Shown here piece after piece: positions 1 through 13,442 of a DNA stretch of 64,000 nt. A model generated the notes under the pieces. It made no database searches. It had not been told where the DNA came from and saw only the letters and a list, made by a program, of their open reading frames with translations. How positions within the stretch are numbered: the first letter of the stretch is position 1; every line of letters starts with the position of its first letter. Source of the DNA: Oscheius onirici (lineage: Eukaryota; Nematoda; Chromadorea; Rhabditida; Rhabditidae); NCBI GenBank assembly GCA_932521025.1, contig OW051473.1:7874001-7938000 (forward strand), in the 5' to 3' direction. Both the position numbers and the translations under genes were made by a program.

Positions 1-136
1 CTTGGGAGGAGCAAGAATCACTATCGTCTTTCGGCTCACTGGCAACTGTTGCTGACCGTTGAATTTCGTCTCGCGAAAAACTGACCCGTGACTCACGGCG
101 TGACAAGCACTGGGAATTTGGGGTACAACATCTCAC

Positions 137-867
137 CACTGTTATAGTCCGTATTCGATTACAGCTTTGTGCCAATCTTTTGAGTTGCTGAAATAAATTT
201 TAATGTTTAGTTCCGTTTTAATGGCGGATTATTTGTAATAAAGCCTGTATATTAAACAACTTTCATTTTTTATCAGTCGAGTCTATAGAATGTATCAAAA
301 CGTTTGCCGTCGACTCTTACTACGATGATGCCACAGCCGCTTCACAACAAAGTACAACAGCCACGTGTGGACAACACTCGGATTTCTCCAAGATTATCAG
401 TTTCAGAGATACTACCTTGCTAAAAAGATTTTTAGCCGATTTAAAGCCGTTCGAAGCAAGATGACTGCTTTCAAGGAGTTAACCGATGAGCGAGCTCCAA
501 CACAGAAGAAGATACTCGCTTATCTCGACAGCTTCAGACAGCATATTGTGACCCTTTCTCGATAAAACTTGCAACTCATTATTATTTTCACTTTGTAACT
601 GAAGGAATTAGTCAAAACAAGGTTGGAAACATAGCGCTTGGATAGTTTTGTTTTAGCGCTGCTGTTTGGGGAGGGGAGGGATGTTTAGTCCCTGCTCCTG
701 GGACTGAACATCTCCCCCCCCCCCCTTGGGACTGAACATCCCCTCTGGGACTAAACATCCCCGGGGATGTTTAGTCCCTGCGCCATCACTGTTATAGTCC
801 GTATTCGATTACTCCTTTGTGTCAATTTTTTGAGTTGCTGAAATAAATTTTAATGTTTAGTTCCGTT
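137..867. repeat. Pair of direct repeats about 650 bp apart
   Basis: An 81-base segment at 137-217 recurs almost unchanged at 787-867. Both copies begin cactgttatagtccg and end tttagttccgtt, with a few substitutions between. The interval holds a run of cytosines and several short palindromes built on gggactaaacatc (660-780). No coding frame is convincing here. The copies could be flanks or ends of a decayed mobile element, but no terminal inverted repeats or transposase were found. Confidence 0.6.
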
Positions 868-3800
868 CAAAACACGTCAAATTATCACATTTTGTAGTAT
901 TAGCATACTTTCAATATGTTATAATTAGGACTACCTCAGCTTCAAATATCACATTTGGTATTTCTGTCATCGTTCTTTACTTTCAACAGAATGAGCGAGA
1001 GGACTCTAACCGATCGGCAAATAACTATTGTTCATAGTTTCTGCGTAAAACATCACTATGTTGAAGGATAGGTTAGAACATAAACACATGCATTGTGTGG
1101 CTTTAGTAGGTAATGCGGCAAAAACAAACAGCACCACCTGGATATGGTCGTCGTTCAAAAACGTGGAAGTTTAAAAGAAGAAATAGATCGACTCCGGTTT
1201 TCAAATGAATGAAAATGATCCTGTGAGGCAGCATCTGGTAGGTGTTACTGACTCAAATGATGTCCTACCTCACATCGGAAGCGGCTGAGACACACCTTAA
1301 TATATATCTGCTCAACTAGCGTTCCATGACCACATTCATCGTCAAAATAAACATTCAAACTTTTTGAAAAGGCTTGTTTCAGATATTTTTGGGGGAAACC
1401 AGAATGTTCAAATTGTTGATTTATCGCATCATAATAGTCTCGTTACGTCATGGACTCTCCGTTGACTCTAACTGGGGTGCTCTCGTTGCTTAGTTGAGAA
1501 GCATGAAGAATTCATTCATCGGCTTCCGGATTCTGCAGAGAATACAGCAGATACCTTCTTTACAACAAGGAATTCTTTTCATATTCTGGAGACTTGTCGA
1601 AAGTAGATTTTAAAGTGATGGGATAATTACAGACATGTTGTTGCGCGGGTGTCAAATAGCAGGAGGTCGGTTGAAGCAGGAATGAGACAGTCAGCTGAAT
1701 CCCAAAAGGGGAATATACCCAAATAAATGCCAAGTCGAAACGTTTACGAAATTGTCCACAGAAGAAAGGGAAACCATTCCATACAGCAGTAAGCTTCACG
1801 AAAGATTACGAATATACAGCGTATTGAGGCTGAGTCGCATTTTCCTAACTCAGAGGCCATTTTATTCTCATGCGTGGGTAAATTAAGAAAACCAAATTAT
1901 AGTTAAGATGTTCCTAAAATGTTTAGAATTAAAACGTTTTCATCAGAAATCACAGTTTCAAGAAGAACTTTGCTGCGTAATATCGTTACTCTTCAATAGA
2001 CTTTCTACAGAGCCTGTAGGTGTAACTTCAGCTTGAATAAATTGAAATTGAAATTGTAGGTGTAACAGCGTTGTACTATATTTCCCGTCAGACATTTCGG
2101 CTGTAATCGAAACCTGCACAGTCGAGGAAAAAGGTCTCTGTTTATAAATATATGGCCTGCCTAAAAAATTAGTGCAACGTGTTTGTTATGTTTTGATGAT
2201 GATGATATGACTGCAGAAGTACACAGCCGTACATGCTTATTAATATTATTATTTATTGCTAAATCGTAAAGTTATCTACGTTGGACTGACTCTATTCCAT
2301 TCTATATTTGAAGCATTCCACCGGGATTTATCATGTACATGCTTACAAGGATAAGTAATTTCATTGTACTGAATTCATTTTTTTCTGTTAACCAGACGAA
2401 TTCGTTGCCTAACGGCGTCGTAGCCCCAAAGTTTGCTGCCTGCTCTTTACCGTTTTTCAGTCATCTATATGCTTGCCTCTAACACAGCAGAAGCCAAAAT
2501 AGGTGAAAATTCTAAGTAAATATCCTGACAACTCTTGACTTGCTACGACGATTCTCGTGGCCATGAACAAACAGACATCCAAACAGACAAAGTCAGCCTC
2601 AGACACCATAGTTTTTAATAGTTTAGATGCTGCTCCTGGTGTATAAAAGTGTAGGCGAACATACGTTTTTTGTGGTTTCGAGGTGTTCCCGACATGTTGC
2701 CATTGTTTTCAAATGATGTGAAGCGTACCCTCGCGTACCCTTCGCCCACATCCCTTGGTCGTTGTAAGTAGCAAAATCAGTGTTTAGTCCAAGTTGGCTT
2801 CATCTTTGTCAGATCTCGTCATCCTGTTTGTAGTCCCACAATTTGCAGCTTTTCTTCGACTTCAAGAAGGCTTACTAACGGCTGTTGTCCACTCCAACCC
2901 TTCACGGCCCATTACGTTCTCTGCCATATCCTTGGACATGTTAGCCGTTCTCGACTTCCATTTTTCGTGGTTCGGAACTCTCTTGGGGTGAGCCGCATCA
3001 TGTAAAAAATTGACTGCACCCTAAGCTAGTTTTTTTGTCTAAAATCATATGCACTTCATTTTGAGACTCAATGGTAGCACAAAATTCTGCCCTCTCTCTG
3101 GATTTACTGCCGCCCTTGCAAAGAGGCTTGCTTTTCGCCTTAAATTAACAATTAAATCTCCGACGTTGCTTCCTCACATCAGCAGCTTTATTCCTTGACT
3201 GTGGTCCTCTGAGTCTAGTCAACAAGCTTGCAGGAATTAATGTCTTAGGTTCTGACCTTACACAAGACCATGCTTGTTTGTCAAAGTTTAAAAATTTCTT
3301 TCACTCTACACTTCACGTCATAACTAAGAGGATGTCGCGGAGGATTTCTTAAATGGTCGTAGCTTGTTCAGTTAGTGGGGAAGGAGGTCCCAGATTTGTT
3401 TTGGTTCTTCCTCTAATATTTTTTCTAGCCGTTATTTTTGTCCAAACACCTCCCGAGCCTACTTTTGAACTTCGAACCCTTTTCTTGGGCTAACTGAGAT
3501 AATTTTTGCCGTGACCAAAACAGCCCCGCTTCCGTCACTTTTTTGTGTAGGCGTTTTCTGAATGATGACAGTTATGCCAATTTTTTGCCCTTTCAGATTG
3601 CCGCCGCAAAAAATCTCGGTGTCGTCTTCATGTAGACGTGCGTGACAAAATGTAGTTTTCCGCTGGAGTAGGCTTAAAATTAGAGAAACCGTGAGACCCT
3701 GGCGTGCTTGGACGATATTGCCGGCTCCCCAGAATGTGATGTGATTTCGCGCCTCACTTTTCGTAGCCCCTGGAAGTCTATTTTCTTGATCTCCATTGTT

Positions 3801-3990
3801 AGTATGAGGAGCCCTATAGGTGCAGACGCCCTTTCCCTGTCTCTCTTTCTCTCTTTCAATTTTGAGGCAAAGCCAGCGCAATTAGGTCATCTCCTACAAA
3901 TATTCTTTCCTCAGAATCCAACGTCATCCTACACATAATGATTTCATGCAGCTTGCTTACCAAATCTCTTGATACAATAACATATTTTCA
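868..3990. other. No recognisable gene
   Basis: About 3.1 kb with only short, uninformative open frames on both strands. I found no plausible exon chain, no domain motif and no structured repeat beyond simple A/T-rich sequence. It forms the upstream region of the peptide precursor at 3995. Confidence 0.5.
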
Positions 3991-3994
3991 GGCG

Positions 3995-4727
3995 ATGGGT
4001 ACACTTTTTCATATAGTGTTGGTAGCTTCATTTGCTTACGTGGCGGCGGACGGGGAATCCGAGTAAGTTTTAATGTCTACGTCTAATGTCTGACCCATAT
4101 GTGCGCTAAGTTATGATGCTTTTTGTTCCCCGACATTGGGAGACCTGCAAATCATCTGTCTAGCGGCGAAGGGGCTCCGATATGATTTCGATTTTCTTGT
4201 AGGATGAAGCAACGGTTCGATGTGGAGTTGAAGAGAAGCGTGGCAATCTCCGATGCTCCTGAGGACAGCGGCCGTACGTAAAGACTCTGGTCTCATCCTT
4301 TTCTTATCTTTCAGACAACGAAGAACTGGAAAGTTCGGTGCCGGACTTTGGCATAGACGAGGAAAAGGCCAGAGTCGTAGAGACCTTGATGAAGAGATTC
4401 GATCTCTACAAGCGTTTCGATCCTCTGAGCAAAAGGTTCAGTCCCTATGACAAACGCTTCGATCCCTTTGACAAAAGGTTCGACCCTCTCCAGAAACGGT
4501 TCGATCCCTTCCAGAAGCGTTTTGACATCTACAAACGGTTTGATCCCTTCTCCAAACGCTTTGACCCCCTGTACAAACGCTTTGATCCTTTCTTCAAGCG
4601 ATTCGATCCTTTCATGAATAAGCGCTTTGACCGTGAAGAGGTCGTCAGAAATCTCCTCCGTTCACTGAGCCAGTCTAAGAGAAACATTATGGACCCTCGT
4701 GCATTCAACATTGGCTTTGGACGCTAA
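3995..4727 (+). CDS. Predicted neuropeptide precursor with tandem KR-FDPxx units
   Basis: Three exons (3995-4062, 4203-4273, 4315-4727) join in frame to give 183 residues. The start follows a tttcag site at 3991 that looks like a spliced-leader acceptor. Residues 1 to about 19 form a hydrophobic signal peptide. A spacer ending in MKRFD leads into about a dozen short segments separated by dibasic KR, mostly FDPLx or FDPFx, with variants FDLY, FSPYD and FDIY. The tail contains a further KR site and ends FGFGR-like (AFNIGFGR), which could yield an amidated peptide after removal of GR. Dibasic spacing and the signal peptide indicate processing in the regulated secretory pathway. I do not recognise the peptide family; it is not a standard RFamide (FLP) precursor because RF here spans the cleavage site. 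A poly(A) signal (aataaa) follows the stop. Confidence 0.8.
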
Positions 4728-6350
4728 CTCTTTCATCCCCATATACTCTGTCTGTTACTGCTAAACGAATAAAAGATGTTGAATAAAGAAGTGTCCATAC
4801 TTTTGTACTCTTTGTATTCTTTTAATCTTTTGTATGGCGGCACCTCGGAAAAATTGCTGACTCAGGGGGCGCTCGTCCTTTCGGGGCCGCCGAGCGAGAG
4901 AAAGAGAGAAGAGAGAGGGGCGTGCTTTGTACGGAGGGGGCTGCCAGTTGGGACGCACAGTGCTTATCAGCGGCTGCCTCGCCTTCGACTGTCACCAGAT
5001 CGACCTCTCTCTCATTCTCTCTCGCTCCTGCCCGTTCCCTTTTTGCCTGACCATCAATGCGAAATACTAGCTGTAATCCTAGACTGTGATTAAAGCTTGT
5101 GTTTTGTATTGCTGGAATAGCGAAGCTCCCCTACACATCTTTTCTGGTTCTTCTCAACTCATTTCTTTCGACCCCAGTATAATAGCCATAATAGGCCCCA
5201 CTTTTGCGGAAGAGTCCCCCCCCCCCCGCCAAATTAATTCCATTTTGACTATTGCAACCGGCAAACAAACCCTTAATCCCATAGTGTTTTCGTAAGGCCC
5301 AGCGGCCGGATAACCCAATTTAACGTGTTGGACAAAAAGTGCACAGACTGCTGTTGCGGGGAGGTAAGAAAGACGTATTGTGCTCGTTTCGGGCCAATCG
5401 TCCGGATCATTCAACGAGACAGCCGTGTCCAGCCTCAAAATAAATGTCTGTCTACCACTCCGAAAACAACATTTTACCCCTGCTGGAATGTTTGGGTTTT
5501 CTTCAATTTTAGGGAGTTATGAAATGTGCCTATTGGCTTGTGGTCTTTCATATGGCGCCATGATAAGAGAGAGACACAAAACGGAATCGATGACTACTGT
5601 TGGAAAGATGTTCATTAACAGCCATGTTCCGTTTCAAAATCGTAATGAGAGGAGCTCGTGGACGCAGATCGTCGTTGGCAATGGATACTTTTCCAATCCT
5701 CCATCATCATCTACGCCAATTTCGGTGACACGCTGTAAAGGGCGCGGTGGCCTCAATTGATAGCCACTGATGAAAATAGTCAATCACCGCTCCCGTACGA
5801 GAAGATTATATCACTATCGATATCAATCTTCCGAGGCCGGAACGTCTCGAGAGACAGTTTTAGTTTCAATATACTCGGAGAAGACTGATAAGATTATCCA
5901 AAATCAATTAAGAGATAAAAGACATAAAATGGATGATTCAGTTTTAACCTTTGGCTTTCATTTTTTTTACGAATTACTCACCAACTTGTTTGGAAGGAAC
6001 TACCTCTAGTTCAGTTCCGTTTTCAGAAACTTCAAGCAACGTTAGGAGTTTCAGGTACGTTACAACACATACGTTACAACACAAAGTCTATTCTTTACGG
6101 AAGAAACGCTTCTCATGTCAAGGCAACCCGTCTGGAAGAAGATGACTCAGACCTTGCGCATACTCCCGGTTCTTTCTTTCAGTCTTGAGAAACCGAAACT
6201 TCATTTTTATGTTTATCAAGACAGGGAACGCGGGAAATTGAAAAGTAGTCACTGCTTCCACATTAGTGACACTTACTGCCGAAAGTTTACAGTAGTTCTA
6301 TCTGACCCCCAGATTTTCTGATGTAGTTTGACTTTAAAAAGATCTCTCTA
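4728..6350. other. No recognisable gene
   Basis: Only short unrelated open frames on both strands. A poly(A) signal for the upstream peptide gene lies near 4768 and a ten-base cytosine run near 5217. I see no exon chain or repeat with defined ends. Confidence 0.4.
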
Positions 6351-6435
6351 CAATGTCTATGTTATGTTTTTTAAACGACGTTTTTGTTCGTCATATTAAT
6401 TATTTTGAAAAGGAAACAGTCATCAAGAGGATATT

Positions 6436-6870
6436 TTGTTTCAATTCATGTCTGGCAGGAACAATGAGTCTTCATGTCTGCTATCAATGGAAAGAAACAG
6501 AAATTTCAACAGTCTCCACCGAAAGCAACTGCGAAGATCTACATCTCATATATCTACCGCGAACCAAAACAACAGTGTACTGGACTTTTCATACTTACGC
6601 CAGGATTGCAGTTTTCTGTTACAACTGTTGTTCGTAGCAACAATAATGTACCTGTGTAACAGTCTTGCCACAAAAAACCCTCCTATCATGTTATTTGCGA
6701 GCACAACGACGATTGTGTTTCTCTCGTTGAAATATATTGTTTTGCTTAATCTCGCGTTGATGGTAAACGAATTTTATCTCTTCGAGAGAAAAAGCCAAGT
6801 TCGCTATGACGTCGCTGAACTTGGGCATTCATCAGGGTTTTTTCCATACTTCCCGACATGTTTAACGTGA
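6436..6870 (+). pseudogene. Possible fragment of a multi-pass membrane protein
   Basis: A 144-codon open frame contains two strongly hydrophobic stretches (residues about 72-92 and 98-118) preceded by a basic segment with several arginines. The arrangement resembles the last two helices of a nematode chemoreceptor, but no diagnostic motif is visible and no clear upstream exons join it. The overlapping frame at 6353-6637 also looks partly coding-like. It may be a decayed receptor gene or chance. It lies directly before an RTE fragment. Confidence 0.2.
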
Positions 6871-7990
6871 CCGCTGAACGATTGGCACAAGCTGTCAAAA
6901 CAGGTACAAAAGCTGTTCTACTACGGATGGATGAAAAGCTGTAAGAATTTGTGGATACAAGTGAAAGTGGTTTCCGAAAAGGATGGACCACGGCATACAA
7001 TCAAGCAAGTAGCAGAGTTGTACGGAATATTTTGCCAAGATATATTCGCATTTGTGGACTTTTATAAAGCCTTCAACTCTATGGAATTGGACGCAGTTTG
7101 GAATACTTTGACATATGCCGGAATCGGCGTGGAATTACACTGATGATGCAGAGGGTATAAGAATCATTGAAGCCTATGTCGTTGTGGAGCTGTAAAAGGT
7201 AGAATTTGAGCTTTAAAAAGGAATCTGACAAGGAGACACACTATCGCCTCTACTGTTCAAATATGTTTTACGGAGCACACTGAAATCTGTCGACTGGGAA
7301 ACGGATGGACTGAAGGTTGATGGCCGACATTTGAAAAGTTTGGAATATGCGGATGATCTTACGTTGGTTGCAAAGCCCAGTCCAAAATTGGAGAAAATGC
7401 TGAAGAAGCTGATTGATGCAGCATCAACAGTCGGACTTCGTATCAACGACAAAAAGATCGTTCTACTCAGTAGGTGCTCCACAACAAGTACTGTAATCTA
7501 CGTCAATGGACTCGTTTTTTTCCAAAACGTAGCAATATACCTCGGAGTTCCCATATATATCCCGCTAAACCATCACAAGGAGATAGAGCGTAGCATCAGA
7601 AGAGATTGGTTAGCCCGGAATCGAAGTGGCTCACGGACAGTACAATTCCCATGGAAAAGAGGCAACGATTTTTAAACGGTTGGATCATTTCGGCTGTGGA
7701 ACGGAGGAGACTCAGTATTACAAGGTTTTACCAGTGGACCAATCAAAGGATAAGAGCTATCACGAGAGTACACGACTGGAATAGTGGCAGATCGGCGAAA
7801 ACTCAACTGAACTAGGATTATTACATGCATGGAGACGGATAGATAGGCAAGAAAAGTGAGTAGTTGGATCCCATATGACAAGAAACGTCCGAGGAGACAG
7901 CCACCCGCAAGATGGAGAGCCTTCCTCAAGAAATGGTTTGGTACGCCCTGGTGAAATGCTCCAATTGGAGAGTGGAATAGAATCATTGTC
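6870..7990 (+). mobile_element. Decayed RTE-type non-LTR retrotransposon (reverse transcriptase region)
   Basis: Conceptual translation in shifting frames gives the reverse-transcriptase blocks in order: FVDFYKAF (about 7050), QGDTLSP (about 7230), then YADD (about 7348), followed by a C-terminal segment containing ERRRL (about 7705) and a basic tail ending near WFGTPW (about 7940). These match the order in RTE-clade LINEs. Several frameshifts and stops break the frame, so it is not functional. The endonuclease part is absent from this copy. The 3' end near 8035 is A/T-rich. Confidence 0.8.
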
Positions 7991-8345
7991 CAACATAGAT
8001 AATTCTATTACCACTTGGAAAAATATATAATAAAAATATTTGATTCTTCATATACTACTGATACCCTGTTCTCTTTACACATGTTGTTATAATTAAAAGT
8101 ACTGATATTGGTCGTAGTTGTTAACAACTTTGCTCCTATCAAACGTTGAAGAAGTTATCAGTCCAGCACCTGAATATATCTATTTCAGTATCATTTAAAG
8201 CTACCGTTTCCGCTCCGACTGCCTTGGCTAATAGTATCAAGTCGAGGCAATCGTCTCATAACAGGAATGTTATCAGGCATTGCCGGGAGCGTCTGTACCA
8301 ATGGAGATATTTGCCTAGCATAAAAAATCTGAAAAGTTTTGTAAG

Positions 8346-9847
8346 CTACTGCTTCAAGAGCTCAACCTCATCTGCTTTTCCATCAGAATCGGTCAAAGAA
8401 CTTTCTTCCTTGAAAGTTGGAGCTTCAAGACAGGTCAAAGCCAAATCGTAGGTAAAAGTCAAAATGTAAGTTTCTATCAATAAAGCCAGAATCCATTCAG
8501 AAAGTGTTTGGGCTATGTGGTTCCAATAGTACTAAAAAGAGTTTTACAACCACCGAGAGCTCGTTTACCGTGTCTCCTTTCTTGTACCTTTCGATATTGT
8601 GAGGGGCTAGAGGTTTAGCTGGTTTCACTCCGTTTACTTTCTTGACAAAAGGATTGGCAAACAAGGCAGTCATATCTGCAACTCTTATATGGAATGACTG
8701 AGTACAACTTACGGAAAATAAGAAACGCGGTGATTGCTAATGACAATAACAGTCTGAAGATTGTCATGCCCATTGTTGTACTTTTTGATCTGAGCAATCA
8801 AGATTAGTTTATGAAACAAGAGCAACCTGTAGATCAAGCCAACTGCTACTTGTCCCCAGAAATATAGGGTTATGCCAATGAAAAATAGGAAAGCCCCAGT
8901 GTCGTGAACATTCAATTGAGCACCTTCCTGAAATTGCAAACTGTATTAAGTTTCGTTAATACAGTTTGAATGTTGACTGACAAGAAAACTCAATCAAAAT
9001 TCTTAGCTAGTGGACATATGAAAGCTACGCATACAGGATACATCCTAGATAACCCTACACTAGCTAGTTGTTTGAATTCATGATGAAGCTCCGCAAGTAA
9101 GCAACGTGCGCTTTATGTATCTAAGAAAACGGTTCATAAAATACACTTCAAGTTAGAACATGTAATACAAAGTACAGCGTGTCGAAAGAATACCCCCTCC
9201 CCCTCATCTCCGGAGGTCTTCCTTAACTGTTGCACCACCTCAGCCAAACCTTTTAGTACCGATTGTAATCAGCAAACAGTAGCTTGCGGAACTCGAAAGA
9301 TGCAACTTTTGGAAGACTTTACACGTATTGCCTTCTTATCGGCTTATACTTATGACGGCTTAAGGTCAACTTACTTGGAAATTTGCAACCATCGTTGCAC
9401 CCAAGGAAGACACTATACCCCAGAACATGAGAAACATCGAGATCCATTTCCACTTTCCAAGATAGTTTCGTTGCAGCTTCTCTTCAAAAACGACAAAGTT
9501 CCGGTGAACAAAATAGGTTGTTAACATTACTGAAATCCAGAATATTTCTTCGTTCGGCATTTTGACTTACAGAAAAAGCTGGAAAGGTTCAGCAAAATAC
9601 CAAATATGCCACTTTCCGGCTGTAAATTTCCACAATCGCTGTAAATTCGATCAGTATGAAACTGCTCTTAACGACTTCTTGCCTGATAAAGGGAAGGAAC
9701 GCATCAACATGGTCTTTTGCAACTGCGATAGCATAACTAGAAACAAAACGGATTAGTCTTTTCTCGGTCATCTTACCCTATAAAAAAGGCCAGCAGGCCG
9801 AAGACGGTCGAGAGCAACGGGCAGAGGCATGCCTGGGTGAGAACCAT
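8346..9847 (-). CDS. DRAM/TMEM150 (Frag1-related) family membrane protein
   Basis: Eight exons (9847-9777, 9736-9683, 9638-9571, 9529-9375, 8927-8827, 8789-8713, 8675-8569, 8531-8346) join in frame to 272 residues. The sequence has the family landmarks in order: an N-terminal helix, PFISD after the first loop, PESGIFG before helix 2, SSLGATMVANFQ in helix 3, VHDTGAF at helix 4, and a final helix beginning SEW. About six membrane helices are predicted. Human DRAM members are about 240-270 residues and act in endosome/lysosome membranes and autophagy regulation; that role here is inferred. Intron 2 starts with GC (gcaag) rather than GT, and the family motif PFISD is intact only if this GC-AG intron is removed. 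The other introns are mostly 37-46 nt, except a 447-nt one. Confidence 0.9.
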
Positions 9848-10036
9848 ACCGCGTTCTGATAACAGCACGGCGCTTGCAAAACATACTTCAATTTGAAAAA
9901 AGCGTGTTTTTGTTTGTTAAACACTATACAAACAAACCGGCGACGCCTGCTTCTATACGTTATGGTTTTGAGAAAGAGCCTCCCGTTCCAAAACAGTCAT
10001 ATAAATGTTCAAACTTATGTGGGCTAACACGGTATT

Positions 10037-10308
10037 TTAGGCAATTCCAATAACCGGATAAAAGCCACTTTGCACGTAAATTGCACTAAAGTTACCACTT
10101 GGACCATCTTCTTTGACAAACACCCAAATCGCATGATCTCTGGAAAAAAGAAGAGTTTTCGATCAACCCGATCAGTAACGGAGCCACTGTACTTGCTGAG
10201 GTTAAATAAAGGTTTATTGACCAACGGTGTTGTCGCAAGTTGTTGGGACAACTCGAATTTCAGGCTTTCTGGATGAAGCATTTTCACTTTCCTGTTCGCG
10301 TATATTAC
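10037..10308 (-). CDS. 3' part of an unrecognised gene
   Basis: Two likely exons on the minus strand join in frame: one from after a ctaacag acceptor (about 10308) to a donor near 10196, and one from a ttttttccag acceptor (about 10143) to a TAA at 10037. The last exon ends with a stretch containing GFYPVIGIA. I found no convincing start exon upstream and recognise no domain. It lies just upstream of the DRAM gene on the same strand. It could be a genuine small gene or a remnant. Confidence 0.3.
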
Positions 10309-11088
10309 GTCCTGTTAGCCAAATGTTGTGTTACAAGACGGTTACATCAGAAACATATTTCATATTGTGTATTGCTTTGGTTTTTTCTAGTGTTTGGAAC
10401 ATGAGTTATCCATGAGAAATATTTGACTAATGATTCGGTTGTGAAGATGTCGATGACCAGGTCTCCTCATCTGTTCACAATTTATGCGAATTTCATCATT
10501 TCTTAGAACTATCAAATTTCAGATTATCTCTAACCATTTTTACATAACAATTGATACATTTTGTATCTAATCTTTTTTAGAAACTTTTTAAACTGTGTAT
10601 ACTTGATTGCAACAGCGACGCCTAGTTGTCATGAGCAGTATTGTTTGAAAATTGACACTAGTTAGCTGAAATGTTTGTGTGAAATTGTCTCATTTAAAAA
10701 TTCTCACAATATATCAAATTATGGCATTTACTTTTTTAAGGCAAACTATTGAAACTTAATTAGACAAGTTTTCCTTATTTGGTTTACTTTACAACTGCAT
10801 TTCGCCAACTTTTTAAGCTAAGTTAGATAAAAAACTTGCAGAAACTCCTCGTACAAAACATGCAGAAAGCCTTCCAAGAGAGAGAGAGTCGTTCTAACTT
10901 GCAACTAGAAATGTAAAAAATGGTTACATTTAACTGCGTGGACGTTGTAAAGTTGCTGCTGACGATATTGTCAATATATGGTAACTGAAATTTTTTTTTG
11001 TCCGCGATTTTCAAAATGTTATATTTTCTCAGTATTTCAAATTATGGCATTTTCTTCTCGAGATAAACTGATACAAAATGACTTAAAA

Positions 11089-11305
11089 TCTGGATCTGTG
11101 AAAAAGTGGATTCTTTGAAGAGAAAGAGTGATCCTTTGAGAAAAGACGAGGATTTGACTTTTGTAAGAGCTATTGTTCACTTTTTGTTCAGTTGCGTATT
11201 TCACACAAAAGTATTGTTTTCTTTTTGTCCGGTTGAATTCAGTAAGAGAAGGGGTAAAGACAAATCCCTTTCTCTTCAAAGAATCCACTTTTTCACAGAT
11301 CCAGA
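11089..11305. mobile_element. Small MITE with about 38-bp terminal inverted repeats
   Basis: The ends tctggatctgtgaaaaagtg and cactttttcacagatccaga are reverse complements and the match extends inward through attctttgaagagaaag. The total length is 217 bp and there is no coding frame. I could not define a clean target-site duplication. It interrupts repeat array A. Confidence 0.75.
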
Positions 11306-11357
11306 CTGTTCCCTTTTTGTCAAAATTCTTAAAATTTACGAATAGTATAATAGAATA

Positions 11358-11555
11358 CCAGCCGGCTTCGCCGCCTGTCGGCGGTTTTACTTGTGTTTTC
11401 TTCTTTACTTCTGATCCCTTTTCCAGTCAACCGATCACTTCTGATCAGGTCATGTCTTCTTCCTTCCCTAATCAATCGGACCTTTCTCATTCTTTCCCAG
11501 GGTCTTGTCCCCTCCTAAAGAACCGATACGAATTTTCCTATTTTCTGGCCATACG
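11358..11555 (-). mobile_element. Truncated Helitron-like element (copy 1)
   Basis: Read on the minus strand, the segment ends in a GC-rich hairpin followed by CTGG, flanked by T, exactly as in the copies at 23465-23934 and 55127-55457. The body (gatccctt, cagtcaaccgatc, gggtcttg, cctcctaaagaacc) matches those copies for about 200 bp and then stops. The 5' half with the tRNA-like box is missing. Confidence 0.7.
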
Positions 11556-13442
11556 ATTATTTCTCAGCAATTAAAAGCAAAGTTAGATGGGAAAAGTAGT
11601 CAAAATTTTCTGAAAAATACTACAATTGCTTTCCAAACAAGTTTCGTTCTAACATCCCACTGAAACTGTAAAAAAGACTGACAGTGGTGACCTTGAAAGC
11701 TGTTCTTGCCCATATAGTTATTAAAACCGACAAATCAACTGAATTTTTAACCTGGGAGTTTCCGAATATTTATATTCTCTTACAAATTCAATATATGGCA
11801 TTAGACTTCTTGAGACAATTTGCTGCAAAAGAATTTGAAACGCGAGCCTGCTGCCCCCTACTTGTTAACATTAATTTCTCAACTTTTTCAAAAAAGATAG
11901 ATAAAAACTTATATAAAGTAAATGAGAAAAATATAATAGTTGCTTTCCAATAAAGTTTTGTTCTAACTCTCAGTCAGAAATGTCTAAAACAACCACATTC
12001 AAGTGCGACGACATTGTGAAACCGTTCACGCCCATATTGCCAAAATGTTGAACAAAGTTAACTGAAATTGTTTATCCAAGTGCATATTTTGTAGAATCTC
12101 CCAACATTGCAAATTATGTCATTTAAATTCTCGAGATAAACTACAGAAAAACTGATAATATCGGTGAGCGTGTTGATGTCACCTTATCAACCTAATATAT
12201 GAAAGCTTTCGAACAAAGGTAGACGACAAATTTGAAGTAAAAATTTAATAAAGCTTTCCAAATAAAATTTCATTCAAACTTTCGGCTAAAAACGTTAAGT
12301 AGGGGCTATGGTGTTGAGAAACTCTTTGCGCCGATAACATAAACGCATTGCCATTTGTTAACTGAAATTTTTGTCGGGGATTGCCTATTTTTCAATTACT
12401 CACAATATTTGAAAATATGCCAGTTACCTTCTAGAGATAAACTGCTGAAAAACTGATTTTATAGGTGAGCGTGCCGTTGCCACCTTATCAACTATATCTG
12501 CGCCTGTTTTTTAACAAATTTAATTGATATTTGCTTAAATTCGAAGTAAAAATTATTATCTCGTTCATTTCTCAACAACATTTTCCCAAGTTTTTGAACA
12601 AAGTTAGACGGGAAACTTGTAAAAACTCAATAAAACGTTATAAACGCTTTTAAGCAAAATTTCATTCTAACTTTTCGCTAGAAATGAATAAAATAGGACA
12701 TTCAAGTGTGCCGCCGTCATTATGAAGCCATTCAGGCCCCTATTGCTAAGAATTTTCACCAAGTTAACTGTAATTTTTTGTCCAAAACGATTATTTTGAA
12801 GAATCTCCCAATATTTCAAATTATGTCGTTAACTTCTTGAGATAAGCTACTAAAAACTGATTATATTGGTGATCGTGTTGTTGTGACCTTATCAACTTTA
12901 TTTCCGCAAGTTTTCGAACAAAGTTAGACGACAAACTTGTATAAACTCTAAGTAAAAATTTAATAAAGCTTTCCAAATAAAATTTCATTCAAACTTTCGG
13001 TTAGAAATGTAAAAACGATCATAGTTGAATGTTACGTCATTGTAAACTAATATTACTAAAATTTGTAACAAGTTAACTGAAATTTTTCATAGAAATTCAC
13101 TATTTTATATTCCCACAACATACACGAATAGACTACTTTTAACTTTTCACACAAAAGGCAGAAAAATCATTTCGAAAATCGCACAACTTGGTGTCCAATT
13201 TCGCGTCATTCGGACAGAAAGTTAGATGAAGAACCTATGTAATACTCTAAAATAGAATATTTTGACCATTTCTCCAATTTTGCCATTCTAACTTTTCTGT
13301 AGAAATTGTTGAAATCGATTCGAAACCCAAGCCTCCTTCTCGACCTTACCAGCTACAGCTATTGATTTCTGGCCCCTCATAACAGCTGGGAGGTCGCTTA
13401 CTTGTTCCAATCACCTACTACATTCATTATTGTAGTATTTCA

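Noticed and set aside
3459..3881. 140-codon open frame on the minus strand
   Set aside because: Composition is not protein-like and no start context or splice partner was found.
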